This document shows positions 1 through 8,104 of a stretch of 64,000 nt of DNA, piece by piece (position 1 is the stretch's first letter; each line of letters opens with the position of its first letter). Origin of the DNA: Bacteroidota bacterium. Lineage in GTDB: Bacteria; Bacteroidota; Bacteroidia; Chitinophagales; Saprospiraceae. A model generated the notes under the pieces. It did no database searches. It worked only from the letters and a program-made list of their open reading frames with translations, and was not told the DNA's origin. Location of the stretch: the NCBI GenBank assembly GCA_020160935.1, contig JAIUPL010000007.1:124001-188000 (forward strand), in the 5' to 3' direction. Position numbers and translations under genes: made by a program.

Positions 1-375
1 GAAGCGCCCGTGACGGGTAAGGTGACCAATATTGGCCTGCGCGCCGACAATGCCTTCAACTACGATGTGGAAATAGAGGTGCCCAACCCCAAAAGCAATC
101 CCATGCGGGCGGGCATGCACGCCAAGGCGACTTTTACGTTTGATGCCAACCGCCAGGGACTGACCCTGCCGCGCAAAGCCATCGCGGGGAGTTTGCAGGA
201 CGCAAAAGTGTATGTGATAGTGCAGGATTCACTGGTGCAGGCGCGTACAATTCGCGTCGGCGGCGTGTACCACGACAAGGTGGAAGTGGTGTCGGGACTG
301 CAACAAAGCGACCGCGTGGTGGTGACGGGGCAATTGAATCTGTCGGACGGCGCGAAGGTGCAGGTGTTGGAGTGA
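1..375 (+). CDS. RND efflux periplasmic adaptor subunit (HlyD/MFP family), C-terminal fragment
   Basis: The frame is already open at base 1, so only the last 124 codons of a longer gene are present; the GTG at base 10 is just an internal codon. The fragment covers the end of the beta-barrel domain and the membrane-proximal domain of a membrane fusion protein: a strand with NPMRAGMHAKATF, then LPRKAIAG, then paired segments ending in VVSGLQQSDRVVVTGQLNLSDGAKVQV, the usual end of this family. Such adaptors link an inner-membrane RND pump to a TolC-type outer-membrane channel. The pump gene would be expected to the left or elsewhere. A TolC-family gene does lie in the window at 23339-24781, but it is too far away to call an operon partner. 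Confidence 0.88.
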   Translation, partial: EAPVTGKVTNIGLRADNAFNYDVEIEVPNPKSNPMRAGMHAKATFTFDANRQGLTLPRKAIAGSLQDAKVYVIVQDSLVQARTIRVGGVYHDKVEVVSGLQQSDRVVVTGQLNLSDGAKVQVLE

Positions 376-445
376 GCCCAGGGAGCAAGAGGCAAAAAAC
401 AAAGGGCAAGGAGCAAGAGGCAAAGGGCAAAGGACAAGGTTAAGA
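376..445. repeat. One-armed heptamer array (GGCAAAG/GGCAAGG type)
   Basis: Imperfect tandem units of the GGCAAAG/GAGCAAG type begin directly after the adaptor stop codon. No complementary arm is found in the following 190 bases. The same motif forms a longer array at 31441-31539. The rest of the gap to 634 shows no gene. Confidence 0.6.
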
Positions 446-634
446 GGCAGGTATTTGATTGTGCGCATACTTTCAGGAAAAGGCCAAGCGCGGAGCCCTT
501 TGGAGGGGGTGGCCGCAGGCCGGGGGAGGACAAGTACCTCATATTTAACTTTTCGGTAAAAGGCAAAAGGCTGCACATCAACCCGTTGTGCCATACTTTA
601 TGTCCTTCGTAGTAATAAAACAACTCAAATAACT

Positions 635-1738
635 GTGTCAGAAACCAGGCAACGACCCATCCATATTCCAGCCCTCGACGGGGTACGGGGTATTGCCATT
701 GCCCTGGTGATGCTGAGCCATTTTTTGCTGCTGGACTGGTGGACTGACCTGCACTGGTACACCTTCATCCAGGGCGGCTGGCTGGGCGTTGATCTGTTTT
801 TTGTGCTGTCGGGTTTTCTTATCACGGGCATTTTGCTGGAAACAAAAGGCCAGCCCGACTACTGGAGTGGTTTCTACCGCCGCCGTTTGTTGCGCATCTT
901 TCCGCTGTACTACACGGTGGTTATCATTACCTGGTTTGCTACATATTTCATTGAACATGAACGACCTGCGGGGTACGATTCCTTCGGCTGGTTTTTTGGA
1001 TTCGCGCCCAATATCGCCATCGGCCTGAAAAACGACTGGTCGTGGCACAGCCATATTTTCAACCTCAACCACCTGTGGTCGCTGGCGGTGGAAGAACAGT
1101 TTTACATCCTGTGGCCGCTGATGGTGTACCTGCTGCCCCGGCGTTATTTGCTCGGACTGTGTGTGTTGCTGGTGTATTTCAGCACCGGACTGCGGCACAT
1201 CACCGACGAATGGATGCAAACCAGCATGTCGCGGGCGAGTTATGTGTTGCCCTACTGTCGCATGGACGGACTAGCGGCGGGCAGTTTCCTGGCTATTTTT
1301 CTGCGCCTGGAACTGAACACGTACGTGCCTTTCGATAAATGGATTGCCCGCATCCTGCTGCTATGGATGGGCTACCGCATCGCCGACGCACTGTGGTTTG
1401 GCAATACGCAGTATATGGCCACGATGACGGCCCTGTTTTTTGCCTCGTTGTTGTACCTGGCGCTCAACGACGACCCCAAAGCATGGGTGCGCCGCCTGTG
1501 CGAAAACGCTTTTTTGCGGCACCTCGGCAAGTTCAGTTACGGCCTGTACATTTTCCACCAGATGTTCGAGTATTTCTGGCACGACTGGTTCCGCGATCCC
1601 TTGCTGCATGCGGGGGTGCATCCTGTGCTGGCCCAAAGCATTTATATCCTGCTGGCATTTGCCGGAACGTATGCGCTGGCGCGGCTGAGTTGGGTGGTGA
1701 TCGAGCAGCCGTTTTTGAGGATGAAAAACAAACGTTAA
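635..1738 (+). CDS. Acyltransferase 3 family protein (OafA/YrhL-like)
   Basis: Predicted polytopic inner-membrane O-acyltransferase of 367 residues, about the usual length for the family. The family hallmark is near the N-terminus: HIPALDGVRGIAIALVMLSHF, with the conserved His after the first membrane helix. It is followed by WLGVDLFFVLSGFLITGILL and YRRRLLRIFPLYY. About ten hydrophobic segments follow, ending with a basic tail. The family transfers acetyl or other acyl groups to sugars of surface polysaccharide or to other exported substrates; the substrate here cannot be read. The start is GTG at 635, immediately before the conserved region, with no clear ribosome-binding site. It stands alone between the adaptor gene and a convergent VOC gene. 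Confidence 0.9.
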   Translation: MSETRQRPIHIPALDGVRGIAIALVMLSHFLLLDWWTDLHWYTFIQGGWLGVDLFFVLSGFLITGILLETKGQPDYWSGFYRRRLLRIFPLYYTVVIITWFATYFIEHERPAGYDSFGWFFGFAPNIAIGLKNDWSWHSHIFNLNHLWSLAVEEQFYILWPLMVYLLPRRYLLGLCVLLVYFSTGLRHITDEWMQTSMSRASYVLPYCRMDGLAAGSFLAIFLRLELNTYVPFDKWIARILLLWMGYRIADALWFGNTQYMATMTALFFASLLYLALNDDPKAWVRRLCENAFLRHLGKFSYGLYIFHQMFEYFWHDWFRDPLLHAGVHPVLAQSIYILLAFAGTYALARLSWVVIEQPFLRMKNKR

Positions 1739-1832
1739 AGGGATTTTGCCAATACCCCTTGTTACAGGATTGGAAAACAGATGCAACGGGTCTTTCCGGA
1801 TTTGAATAAATCCTCTATTTCAATTTGAATCC

Positions 1833-2264
1833 TCACACCCCCCATCCCTGCTCTTTCAGCAGCAGCAACTGCACGCCAAACGGCGTAAAGCAATACACAA
1901 ACCCTTGTTCGTGGTTTACTTCCAGCATGCGCATGCGCGGAATTTGTTTGAGTTGTTCCATGGTGTGGCCCAAATCGGATACCTGAATGGCGATGCAGCA
2001 GCCGGGCACCGTGCTTTCGCGCAGCGGGTTCAGGCCTTGTCCGTACACTTCCCATTCGCGCAGTTCGATGCGTTGTCCGCTGAGTTCCAGCAGCGTCGAG
2101 CGGCCAATGGCTTTGTCGGGCATGCCGTATTGCCGGTTGATGCGGTCGCCCGCATCTGAAATGGGCCCTTCTTCGGAAAGGATGGAAAACCCGAGCCGGG
2201 AAGTGAAAAACTGAACGGCGGCATCCAGGTCAGGAACAACGAAACTGCAATGGGACAAGCGCAT
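1833..2264 (-). CDS. VOC family (glyoxalase/bleomycin-resistance fold) protein
   Basis: A 143-residue protein beginning MRLSHCSFVVPDLDAAVQFF, the typical first beta-alpha unit of the vicinal-oxygen-chelate fold. A second half ends with GFVYCFTPFGVQLLLLKEQG. The longer open frame up to 2378 is rejected because its first 38 codons translate the repeat next to the gene (SPSHPLTSLTLS). Family members bind a divalent metal and act as lyases, isomerases, dioxygenases or binding proteins; the substrate here is unknown. It converges on the acyltransferase gene 94 bases away, and its start codon abuts a composite hairpin element. Confidence 0.8.
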   Translation of the reverse strand: MRLSHCSFVVPDLDAAVQFFTSRLGFSILSEEGPISDAGDRINRQYGMPDKAIGRSTLLELSGQRIELREWEVYGQGLNPLRESTVPGCCIAIQVSDLGHTMEQLKQIPRMRMLEVNHEQGFVYCFTPFGVQLLLLKEQGWGV

Positions 2265-2265
2265 G

Positions 2266-2434
2266 ATAGAGAGTGAGAGGGTGAGAGAGGTGAGAGGGTG
2301 AGAGGGTGAGAAATGTGCAATAATAATAGATTTTTCAAATAGCGAACCGTCAACTCTACGAATTCTCACATCTCTCACTCTCTCACCCTCTCACATCTCT
2401 CACTCTCTCACATCTCTCACATCTCTCACCCTCT
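2266..2434. repeat. Composite hairpin element, GTGAGAGG arms (degenerate)
   Basis: Left arm at about 2268-2313 is tandem GTGAGAGG/GTGAGAGA. Right arm at about 2364-2434 is the complement (CTCTCACC, CTCTCACAT). The middle is AT-rich and poorly paired, but it keeps CTCTACGAA, also found in the inner stem at 30150-30172. It lies between the VOC start codon and a terminator. Confidence 0.75.
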
Positions 2435-2479
2435 AAAAAAGCGCCCTTGCCGGAAACTCTTCCGACAAGGGCGCTTTTT
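2435..2479. terminator. Intrinsic terminator hairpin
   Basis: GCGCCCTTG at 2441-2449 pairs with CAAGGGCGC at 2466-2474. The stem is flanked by A6 on the left and T5 on the right, so it could work in both directions. It sits 18 bases beyond the stop of the putative 28-residue ORF on the minus strand. Confidence 0.8.
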
Positions 2480-2496
2480 GTGGTGGTGAACGAAGA

Positions 2497-2583
2497 TTAA
2501 GCGTTTTCAGTTCTGAGGCCCCCGACTTTGCGTGCCACATAAATGGCGGCCAGTACCAGGGTGTAAGTGAATGTTGCGGTCAT
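2497..2583 (-). CDS. Putative 28-residue small membrane peptide
   Basis: ATG at 2583-2581 opens a short frame reading MTATFTYTLVLAAIYVARKV followed by GGLRTENA. Residues 5-16 are hydrophobic and are followed by a basic stretch, as in a single-pass inner-membrane microprotein. A strong terminator follows 18 bases after the TAA, making a compact unit (ORF plus terminator) in an otherwise gene-free gap between rsmI and the VOC gene. No family was recognised. About 115 bases upstream hold an imperfect CAGGGG/CCCCTG hairpin. No good -7 box was found, so expression is unproven. Confidence 0.4.
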   Translation of the reverse strand: MTATFTYTLVLAAIYVARKVGGLRTENA

Positions 2584-2786
2584 GGTTATTGTTGTCAGGT
2601 GATCGGTTATGTGTTTGTATAGACAGGGGGAAAACGATTATCCCCTGTGCTTTCGCTGCCTGATGACGTTAATTTTTTTGAAAAAAGTTTTTTGAAAGGA
2701 AATGAGGGTGTTGCAAGGGCATGATAAACAGCCAATTAGCGCCGAAATGCTATTTCTGGCATCGCTTCATTCCAGCAGAAAAACGA

Positions 2787-3455
2787 TCAGTCGGGTTTGC
2801 CGCCTACGACGATCACGATCTCGCCTTTCACTTCTTTGGCGCCGAAATGCGCTTTCAGTTCCGACAGCGCAGCCGTTTTTACCTCCTCGTGTTTTTTGCT
2901 GAGTTCGCGCGCCACGCATGCCGGGCGCTCGGGGCCGCAGAAGGTGGCGAGTTCTTCCAGGCATTTTAGCAGGCGGTGCGGCGACTCGTACAACACAAAA
3001 GTGTGCGGCAGTTCGGCCAGGTATTTCAGGCGGGTTTGTCGGCCTTTTTTGTGTGGTAGAAACCCCTCGAAATGAAAGGTATCGCAAGGCAGTCCGCTCG
3101 ATACCAGGGCCGGCACGAAAGCCGTGGCGCCCGGCAGGCACTCCACCCGCACGCCGCGGCGCTGGCAGGCGCGCGCCAGCAAAAAACCCGGATCGCTGAT
3201 GCCCGGTGTGCCCGCGTCGGATACGAGGGCCATGTCGACACCCGTGGCGAGTTCGTCGACGATGCGTTCCGTCACTGCGTGCTCGTTGTGGGCATGAAAC
3301 GCGCGCATGTGCGTCGTGATGCCGTAATGGTCGAGCAGGCGCCGGCTGGTGCGCGTATCCTCGGCCATGATCACCGCTACCTCTTTGAGGATGCGCAAGG
3401 CGCGCAGGGTGATGTCTTCGAGGTTGCCGATGGGCGTGGGAACGATGTAGAGCAT
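2787..3455 (-). CDS. rsmI: 16S rRNA (cytidine-1402-2'-O)-methyltransferase
   Basis: Cytoplasmic SAM-dependent enzyme that 2'-O-methylates C1402 in the decoding centre of 16S rRNA. The 222 residues show the tetrapyrrole-methylase fold: MLYIVPTPIGNLEDITLRAL at the start, AEDTRTSRRLLDHYGI at 31-46, the SAM-site segment LVSDAGTPGISDPG at 77-90 and the later EGFLPHKKGRQTRL. It is shorter than the E. coli protein (about 286 residues) and ends soon after the catalytic domain, as in many Bacteroidota. The start codon is followed upstream by a 58-bp-arm hairpin that separates it from purS. Confidence 0.95.
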   Translation of the reverse strand: MLYIVPTPIGNLEDITLRALRILKEVAVIMAEDTRTSRRLLDHYGITTHMRAFHAHNEHAVTERIVDELATGVDMALVSDAGTPGISDPGFLLARACQRRGVRVECLPGATAFVPALVSSGLPCDTFHFEGFLPHKKGRQTRLKYLAELPHTFVLYESPHRLLKCLEELATFCGPERPACVARELSKKHEEVKTAALSELKAHFGAKEVKGEIVIVVGGKPD

Positions 3456-3467
3456 GTTTGGTTATTG

Positions 3468-3606
3468 GTTATTTAAGTTGATGAGGGTTGATGAAGGTTG
3501 ATGAGGGTTGATATTCATCGGCTCGATGAAGTGAAAAATGTTCCTACCCGAGCCGATGAATATCAACCCTCATCAACCTTCATCAACCCTCATCAACTCA
3601 AATAAC
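3468..3606. repeat. Composite hairpin element, GTTGATGAGG arms (58-bp stem)
   Basis: Left arm 3468-3525 and right arm 3549-3606 are complementary over 58 nt with one mismatch, around a 23-nt loop. The outer part is a 10-nt tandem repeat (GTTGATGAGG, GTTGATGAAG); the inner part is ATATTCATCGGCTCG. It fills the space between rsmI and purS. Confidence 0.95.
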
Positions 3607-3612
3607 AGATAA

Positions 3613-3864
3613 CTAAACGGGCTTCAGCACGTAGTGGTATGTTTCCATAATCAGATTCGCCAGCAACTTCTGGCAGGCGGTTTCCACCTTTTCGCGGGCT
3701 TCGGTTTCGCCGGCCGCTTCGAGCGTCATGCTCACGTGGCGGCCGATGCGCACGTCGGCAATGCCCGAGAGGTGGAGGTGTTTCATGTTGTTGACCACCG
3801 CTTTGCCCTGTGGGTCGAGCAGTTCGCGATGCGGCATGATGTCGATTTCAGCGATAAATTTCAT
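3613..3864 (-). CDS. purS: Phosphoribosylformylglycinamidine synthase subunit PurS
   Basis: An 83-residue protein of the usual PurS size. It begins MKFIAEIDIMPHRELLDPQG and carries the conserved NNMKHLHLSGIADVRIGRHV segment, where most PurS proteins have a similar L-G motif. PurS dimers bridge PurQ (glutaminase) and PurL in the fourth step of purine synthesis (FGAR to FGAM). Neither purQ nor purL is in the window, so the complex is encoded at separate loci. The gene sits between two composite hairpin elements. Confidence 0.85.
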   Translation of the reverse strand: MKFIAEIDIMPHRELLDPQGKAVVNNMKHLHLSGIADVRIGRHVSMTLEAAGETEAREKVETACQKLLANLIMETYHYVLKPV

Positions 3865-3870
3865 GTGTAT

Positions 3871-4107
3871 GGGTTGGGAGGGTTGATAAAGGTTGATGAG
3901 GGTTGATGAGGGTTGATAGGGGTTGAGGAGTTGAGGAGTTGAGGGGTTGAGGAGTTGAGATAAGGCCGCTCAAATAGTGAGGCGCCCGATATTAAGCGAA
4001 CATCTTCCAATTTTTTCGAGTGTCTTTATCTCAACCCCTCAACCCCTCAACCCCTCAACTCCTCAACCCCTCAACTCCTCAACCCTCATCAACCTTCATA
4101 AACCCCA
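3871..4107. repeat. Composite hairpin element, GTTGAGGA/GTTGATGAGG arms
   Basis: Left arm about 3871-3963 moves from GTTGATGAGG units to GTTGAGGA units. Right arm about 4024-4107 is the complement (CTCAACCC, CTCATCAACC). The junction TTGAGATAAG pairs with CTTTATCTCAA. The central ~60 nt are unpaired. The right end encodes the last codons of pssA. Confidence 0.9.
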
Positions 4108-4801
4108 CAGATGCAACAATATAAATCAAAATAATCAAAGACAATGCGAGGGCTTTCAGCAATACAAACAGCACAATAAACAGGGCAAGAAAAGCCAGGT
4201 TGAACAGGTTGCTGCGCAGGTCGAAGCCTTTAATTTTCATGCCGAACATCGGTATTTCGCTGTTGAGCAGGAAAGAAAGCGCGCCTACCAACGTGTACAA
4301 AAGCCAGGGCTGCTGGATGATTTTTGCCAAACCAAAATAGTCGTAATGCACCGTCAGCGCCAGCCCGAGCACAAAAACCGTGCAGGCAGGCGTACTCAAT
4401 CCGATAAAATAAGTGGTCTGGCGCGTATCCAGGTTAAAACGGCCCAGCCGCAAACCCGATGCTGCCGAAAGGATAAAGGCCGGAAGCGCTGCAATACATA
4501 CCGAAAAGGCATGTCCCGGCACGACCGACTCGGCGCCGCAGGTAGAAAATTTCAGCAACTGATACAACATTGCCCCCGGTACCACCCCGAAACTCACCAC
4601 ATCCGCCAGCGAATCCAGTTCCTTGCCCAGCGGCGACGCCACTTTGAGCGCGCGTGCAGCCATGCCATCCGCATAATCGCACAGGAAAGAGCCCAGGGTA
4701 AACAGGGCTGCCGTCACCGGATCGTAAGCCAGGGTGAACAGCAGGGCGCAGCACCCGAAAAACAGGTTGGCAAGCGTTAGCAGGTTGGGAATGTGTTTCA
4801 T
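4079..4801 (-). CDS. pssA: CDP-diacylglycerol-serine O-phosphatidyltransferase
   Basis: Inner-membrane enzyme that makes phosphatidylserine, the precursor of phosphatidylethanolamine. The 240 residues contain the complete CDP-alcohol phosphotransferase motif: D42, D45, G46, R50, G59, D63 and D67 in DYADGMAAR...GKELDSLAD. It has about seven membrane segments. The start at 4801 (MKHIPNLLTLANLFFG) is chosen because the family begins there and a TACTTTTG -7 box lies just upstream, inside the longer open frame. Oddity: the last codons (GFMKVDEG, then TGA) are written by the CTCATCAACC units of the adjoining repeat. Confidence 0.93.
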   Translation of the reverse strand: MKHIPNLLTLANLFFGCCALLFTLAYDPVTAALFTLGSFLCDYADGMAARALKVASPLGKELDSLADVVSFGVVPGAMLYQLLKFSTCGAESVVPGHAFSVCIAALPAFILSAASGLRLGRFNLDTRQTTYFIGLSTPACTVFVLGLALTVHYDYFGLAKIIQQPWLLYTLVGALSFLLNSEIPMFGMKIKGFDLRSNLFNLAFLALFIVLFVLLKALALSLIILIYIVASVGFMKVDEG

Positions 4802-5217
4802 AGGAAGGTGGCGGTGGCCGCCGCAAAAGTAATATTTTCGCCCGGAATGGCATTTTTCAAAATAACTTATCCTTTGGACGAACCCTGGCCACGAAAAAGC
4901 GATTTTTATGCGTTGAAATTGTTCTTTTGCAGGCATGAATCGGGATTATGGGTATGAATACCGCAACTTGTTCGTTTAGTATTAAAAAACACATACTCTA
5001 CGCTTTGTGTTTCTTGGGACGACAGGCCGAAAAATCCTTTTTATCCGCCGCTCATCCCTATCATCCGTTATCCTATCCTGCCAAAAGGAGTACATCACCT
5101 GGCTCAACCCCATTTTTTTAAGAAAACTTTGACACTGTAACCAACCAACAATTCACCTCTTTTTTGCGTCTAACCATATGCCTCTACGCTCCTGAAAATT
5201 CGAAACGCAACATCATC
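4802..5217. other. Divergent intergenic region pssA / T9SS type B gene
   Basis: A 416-base gap between divergent start codons. It holds the pssA -7 box. On the plus side there is AT-rich sequence with a TTTTTTTAAGAAAACTTTGAC stretch before 5150, but no convincing -33/-7 pair. No ORF with family similarity, tRNA or repeat was seen. Confidence 0.5.
4824..4831 (-). promoter_or_regulatory. -7 box of the pssA promoter
   Basis: Minus strand reads TACTTTTG, an exact match to the Bacteroidota consensus TAnnTTTG, 22 bases before the pssA ATG. No TTTG -33 box was found at the normal distance. Confidence 0.45.
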
Positions 5218-7956
5218 ATGAGAAAACAACCACTCCTTTTACTCGTCCTCTTGCTGGCTGCTGTGGCTGCATGGGCCCAGCCCTCCAACGACGAGTGTTC
5301 CAATCCGATTTTTATACCCAATGTGCTGAACTTTTGCAGCGCAAACGGGCAATTTACCAATGTAGACGCCACTCCATCGTCGTACGGGCCTGCCACCTGT
5401 TTTGGTGCTACCACCCAGCGCGATGTGTGGTTTGCTTTTACAGCTCAGGCCACCGATGTGACCATCACCGTGCGTGGCGCCACCCCACAAGCCCCCGGTG
5501 GCACGCTGCAAAACCCGCAATTAGCGCTGTACTTCGGCACTTGCGGCGGCACCATCAACCAACTGGAGTGTCAGAGCGGCGTGCAAAATATCGTGCAGGG
5601 GTACCAGGGCGGACTGTTTGTCGGCTCTACTTATCTGATACGTGTACAGGGCGCAGCCGGGAAAATGGGCACCTTCCAGTTGTGTATCAACAACTACAAC
5701 CCGCCGGTGGAGCCAACTTCCGACTGTCCCGACGCTTCTATTTTGTGCGATAAATCGTCATTTGTAGTGCAAAATATCGTCGGTGCCGGTAACAACACAT
5801 CCGAACTGACCGATGCCCTGTGCTTTTCCAACGGCGCGCCCGGTAACTTCGAAACCAATTCCACCTGGTTTGTCTGGACCTGCTCCCAATCCGGAACGCT
5901 GGAATTTACCCTCTCGCCCCTGAACGTGAGCGACGACCTCGACTTCGCCCTGTATCGCCTGCCCAACGGCATCGGCAACTGTGCGGGCAAACAACTTGTG
6001 CGATGTATGGCCTCCGGTGACAACACCTATCCAAGCCCCTGTATGGGGCCAACCGGCCTGCAAGCGGGCGACCCCGACGTCAGCGAAGACGCGGGCTGCA
6101 CCAACCCCGGCGACGATGCCTGGCTGGCTCCCTTCGATATGGTACAGGGAGAGTCATATGCCCTTTGTGTGAACAATTTTACGGCTACGGGAAACGGGTT
6201 TAGTATCGATTTTGGCGGCTCAGGGCAATTTCTGGGCCCGGAAGTAGCATTTACCACCGATCCGCCGGCCGTTTGCCTGGGTACGGCAGTACAAGTCACC
6301 GACGCTTCTACTTTCGCATTGGGGTCTATTACTTCCTGGAAATGGAGTTTTGGCGCCGATGCGGTGCCGCAAACAGCCATTGGCCCCGGCCCTCATACGG
6401 TACAATTCAATACGCCCGGTCTTCGGCCCGTAGTATTGACCCTCGAAACCGACCTCGGATGCAAACTCACCGATATTCAAACGGTCAATATTTTCCCCGA
6501 TGTGGATGTGGATACACTCATTGCAGCGCCCGACTGCAACGGCACCGCCAATGGAACGATTACAATTAACAACATTACCAGCGGAACGCCGCCGTATCTG
6601 TTCAGTTGGAACGGCGGCCCGTTTGGTAATACGCCCAGCCTCAGCGGCCTCGGGGTCGGCGTATACACGCTGAAAATCCGCGACTCCAACAACTGCGAAA
6701 CCGATTTGTCGATCGATGTAAAAGAAAGGGTGCTAACGGCAGAGGCAGTGGTGGACAAGCCACTTTGTTTCGGCGACGACAACGGGGTGATTACCATGAA
6801 TGTCACCAATGGCGTGCAGCCTATTCAGTTTGACTTTGGAAATGGTTTTATCAATCAAAATTTCCAGGGGGGATATGCTGCGGGCAATTACACCATTCAG
6901 GCCATCGACGATGTGCTGTGCAAAGGAACATTTGAAGTGGAAGTGACAGACAATCCACCCCTGCAACTGGCCATGGACACCACCGATATTTCCTGCTTCA
7001 GTGCCAACGACGGCATGGGGCTGGCTACACCCACCGGCGGTGTGGGCAACTACACTTACTCCTGGTCGGACGGACAAACGACCATGAAAGCCAATAACCT
7101 CCCACCCGGCTTCTACTCCGTCACCGTAACAGACGGAAACGGCTGCAACATCGTGGGCAGCATATTTGTGGTCGAACCGGCCGATGTAGCCGTTGATGTG
7201 CTCGATGTGCTCGATCTGATTTGCAACAGTGAACCCACCGGCGAAATACGTGTGGAGGGCATCGGCGGCCGACAACCGTATATGTTTAGTGCCGACGGGG
7301 TGAATTTTGTGTCATCTGATACCCTGCGCAACCTGCCTGCCGGCGATTACTGGGTAAAAATCAAAGACGGCGGTGGGTGTATCGACTCCGTTTTTGCCAC
7401 TGTTGTACAACCTCCGCCCTTGATCGTAGCCGCCGAACCCGGCGATACTACCCTCGACCTCGGATTTACGGTGCATGTGGCCACTACGACCAGTCCGGCA
7501 GGCCGACCGGTTACCTACGCCTGGTCGCCGGGCCTGGGTGTGGACGATGTGACGATTGCGGAGCCAACCATCACGGCCATTTCCAATCAGATTTATACGA
7601 TTACCATTACCGACCAGGACGGTTGTACCGCTGTCGACGATGTGCAAATCATTGTGAACCGCAACCGACCCATGTATTTCCCTAATGTTTTCGGGCCGGA
7701 AAAAAATTATCCCAACAACTTTTTTACTGGTTTTGGTGGCCCGGCAGCCGAAGCCATTACCTTGCTGCGCGTGTACGACCGCTGGGGAACCTTGGTGTAT
7801 GAAACCCGCGCCAATCCGCTGAACGACCCCGATAAAGGCTGGGACGGGATGTATAAAGGAGAGCCTGTTCAAGGGGTTTTTACCTTCTATGCATTCGTAA
7901 AGTTTATCGACGGCGAAGAGTTGCAGTATGAAGGGGATATTACGGTGGTTCGATGA
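5218..7956 (+). CDS. T9SS type B sorting-domain protein with SprB-like repeats and a PKD domain
   Basis: Predicted large secreted or surface-anchored protein of 912 residues. A signal peptide MRKQPLLLLVLLLAAVAAWA is followed by two beta-rich segments with DVWFAFTAQ and NSTWFVWTCSQSG signatures. A PKD-like domain lies near 340-420 (WKWSFGADAV...GLRPVVLTLETD). Four SprB-type repeats end in GVYTLKIRDSNNC, GNYTIQAIDDVLC, GFYSVTVTDGNGC and GDYWVKIKDGGGC. The last ~90 residues are the gliding-motility-associated C-terminal domain (FPNVFGP...LLRVYDRWGTLVYE...GWDGMYKGEPVQGVFTFYA), the signal for type IX secretion. The start at 5218 is preferred over TTG 5164 because it begins the signal peptide. Probable adhesin or gliding-related surface protein. 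Confidence 0.92.
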   Translation: MRKQPLLLLVLLLAAVAAWAQPSNDECSNPIFIPNVLNFCSANGQFTNVDATPSSYGPATCFGATTQRDVWFAFTAQATDVTITVRGATPQAPGGTLQNPQLALYFGTCGGTINQLECQSGVQNIVQGYQGGLFVGSTYLIRVQGAAGKMGTFQLCINNYNPPVEPTSDCPDASILCDKSSFVVQNIVGAGNNTSELTDALCFSNGAPGNFETNSTWFVWTCSQSGTLEFTLSPLNVSDDLDFALYRLPNGIGNCAGKQLVRCMASGDNTYPSPCMGPTGLQAGDPDVSEDAGCTNPGDDAWLAPFDMVQGESYALCVNNFTATGNGFSIDFGGSGQFLGPEVAFTTDPPAVCLGTAVQVTDASTFALGSITSWKWSFGADAVPQTAIGPGPHTVQFNTPGLRPVVLTLETDLGCKLTDIQTVNIFPDVDVDTLIAAPDCNGTANGTITINNITSGTPPYLFSWNGGPFGNTPSLSGLGVGVYTLKIRDSNNCETDLSIDVKERVLTAEAVVDKPLCFGDDNGVITMNVTNGVQPIQFDFGNGFINQNFQGGYAAGNYTIQAIDDVLCKGTFEVEVTDNPPLQLAMDTTDISCFSANDGMGLATPTGGVGNYTYSWSDGQTTMKANNLPPGFYSVTVTDGNGCNIVGSIFVVEPADVAVDVLDVLDLICNSEPTGEIRVEGIGGRQPYMFSADGVNFVSSDTLRNLPAGDYWVKIKDGGGCIDSVFATVVQPPPLIVAAEPGDTTLDLGFTVHVATTTSPAGRPVTYAWSPGLGVDDVTIAEPTITAISNQIYTITITDQDGCTAVDDVQIIVNRNRPMYFPNVFGPEKNYPNNFFTGFGGPAAEAITLLRVYDRWGTLVYETRANPLNDPDKGWDGMYKGEPVQGVFTFYAFVKFIDGEELQYEGDITVVR

Positions 7957-7962
7957 GTTTTG

Positions 7963-8098
7963 GAGTTATGAGTTATGAAGTTATGAGTTATGAGTTATAC
8001 ACACATTACTTTTGGCATTTTCATTAGAGAAGCCAGAAGCAATGTGTGTATAACTCATAACTCATAACTCATAACTTCATAACTCATAACTCATAATT
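7963..8098. repeat. Composite hairpin element, AGTTATG heptamer arms
   Basis: Left arm 7963-8006 and right arm 8041-8098 are AGTTATG tandems in opposite orientation. The right arm has one more copy. A shared irregular AAGTTATG unit lies in both arms. The inner stem ACACACATT/AATGTGTGT leads to an apex with TTTTGGC/GCCAGAAG. The right arm ends 6 bases before the GTG of the next gene. Confidence 0.93.
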
Positions 8099-8104
8099 CA
8101 ACTT

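Noticed and set aside
3977-4780. A 267-codon plus-strand frame opposite pssA
   Set aside because: It is antisense to a well-supported pssA gene and begins in repeat sequence (TPQPLNPSTPQPLN).
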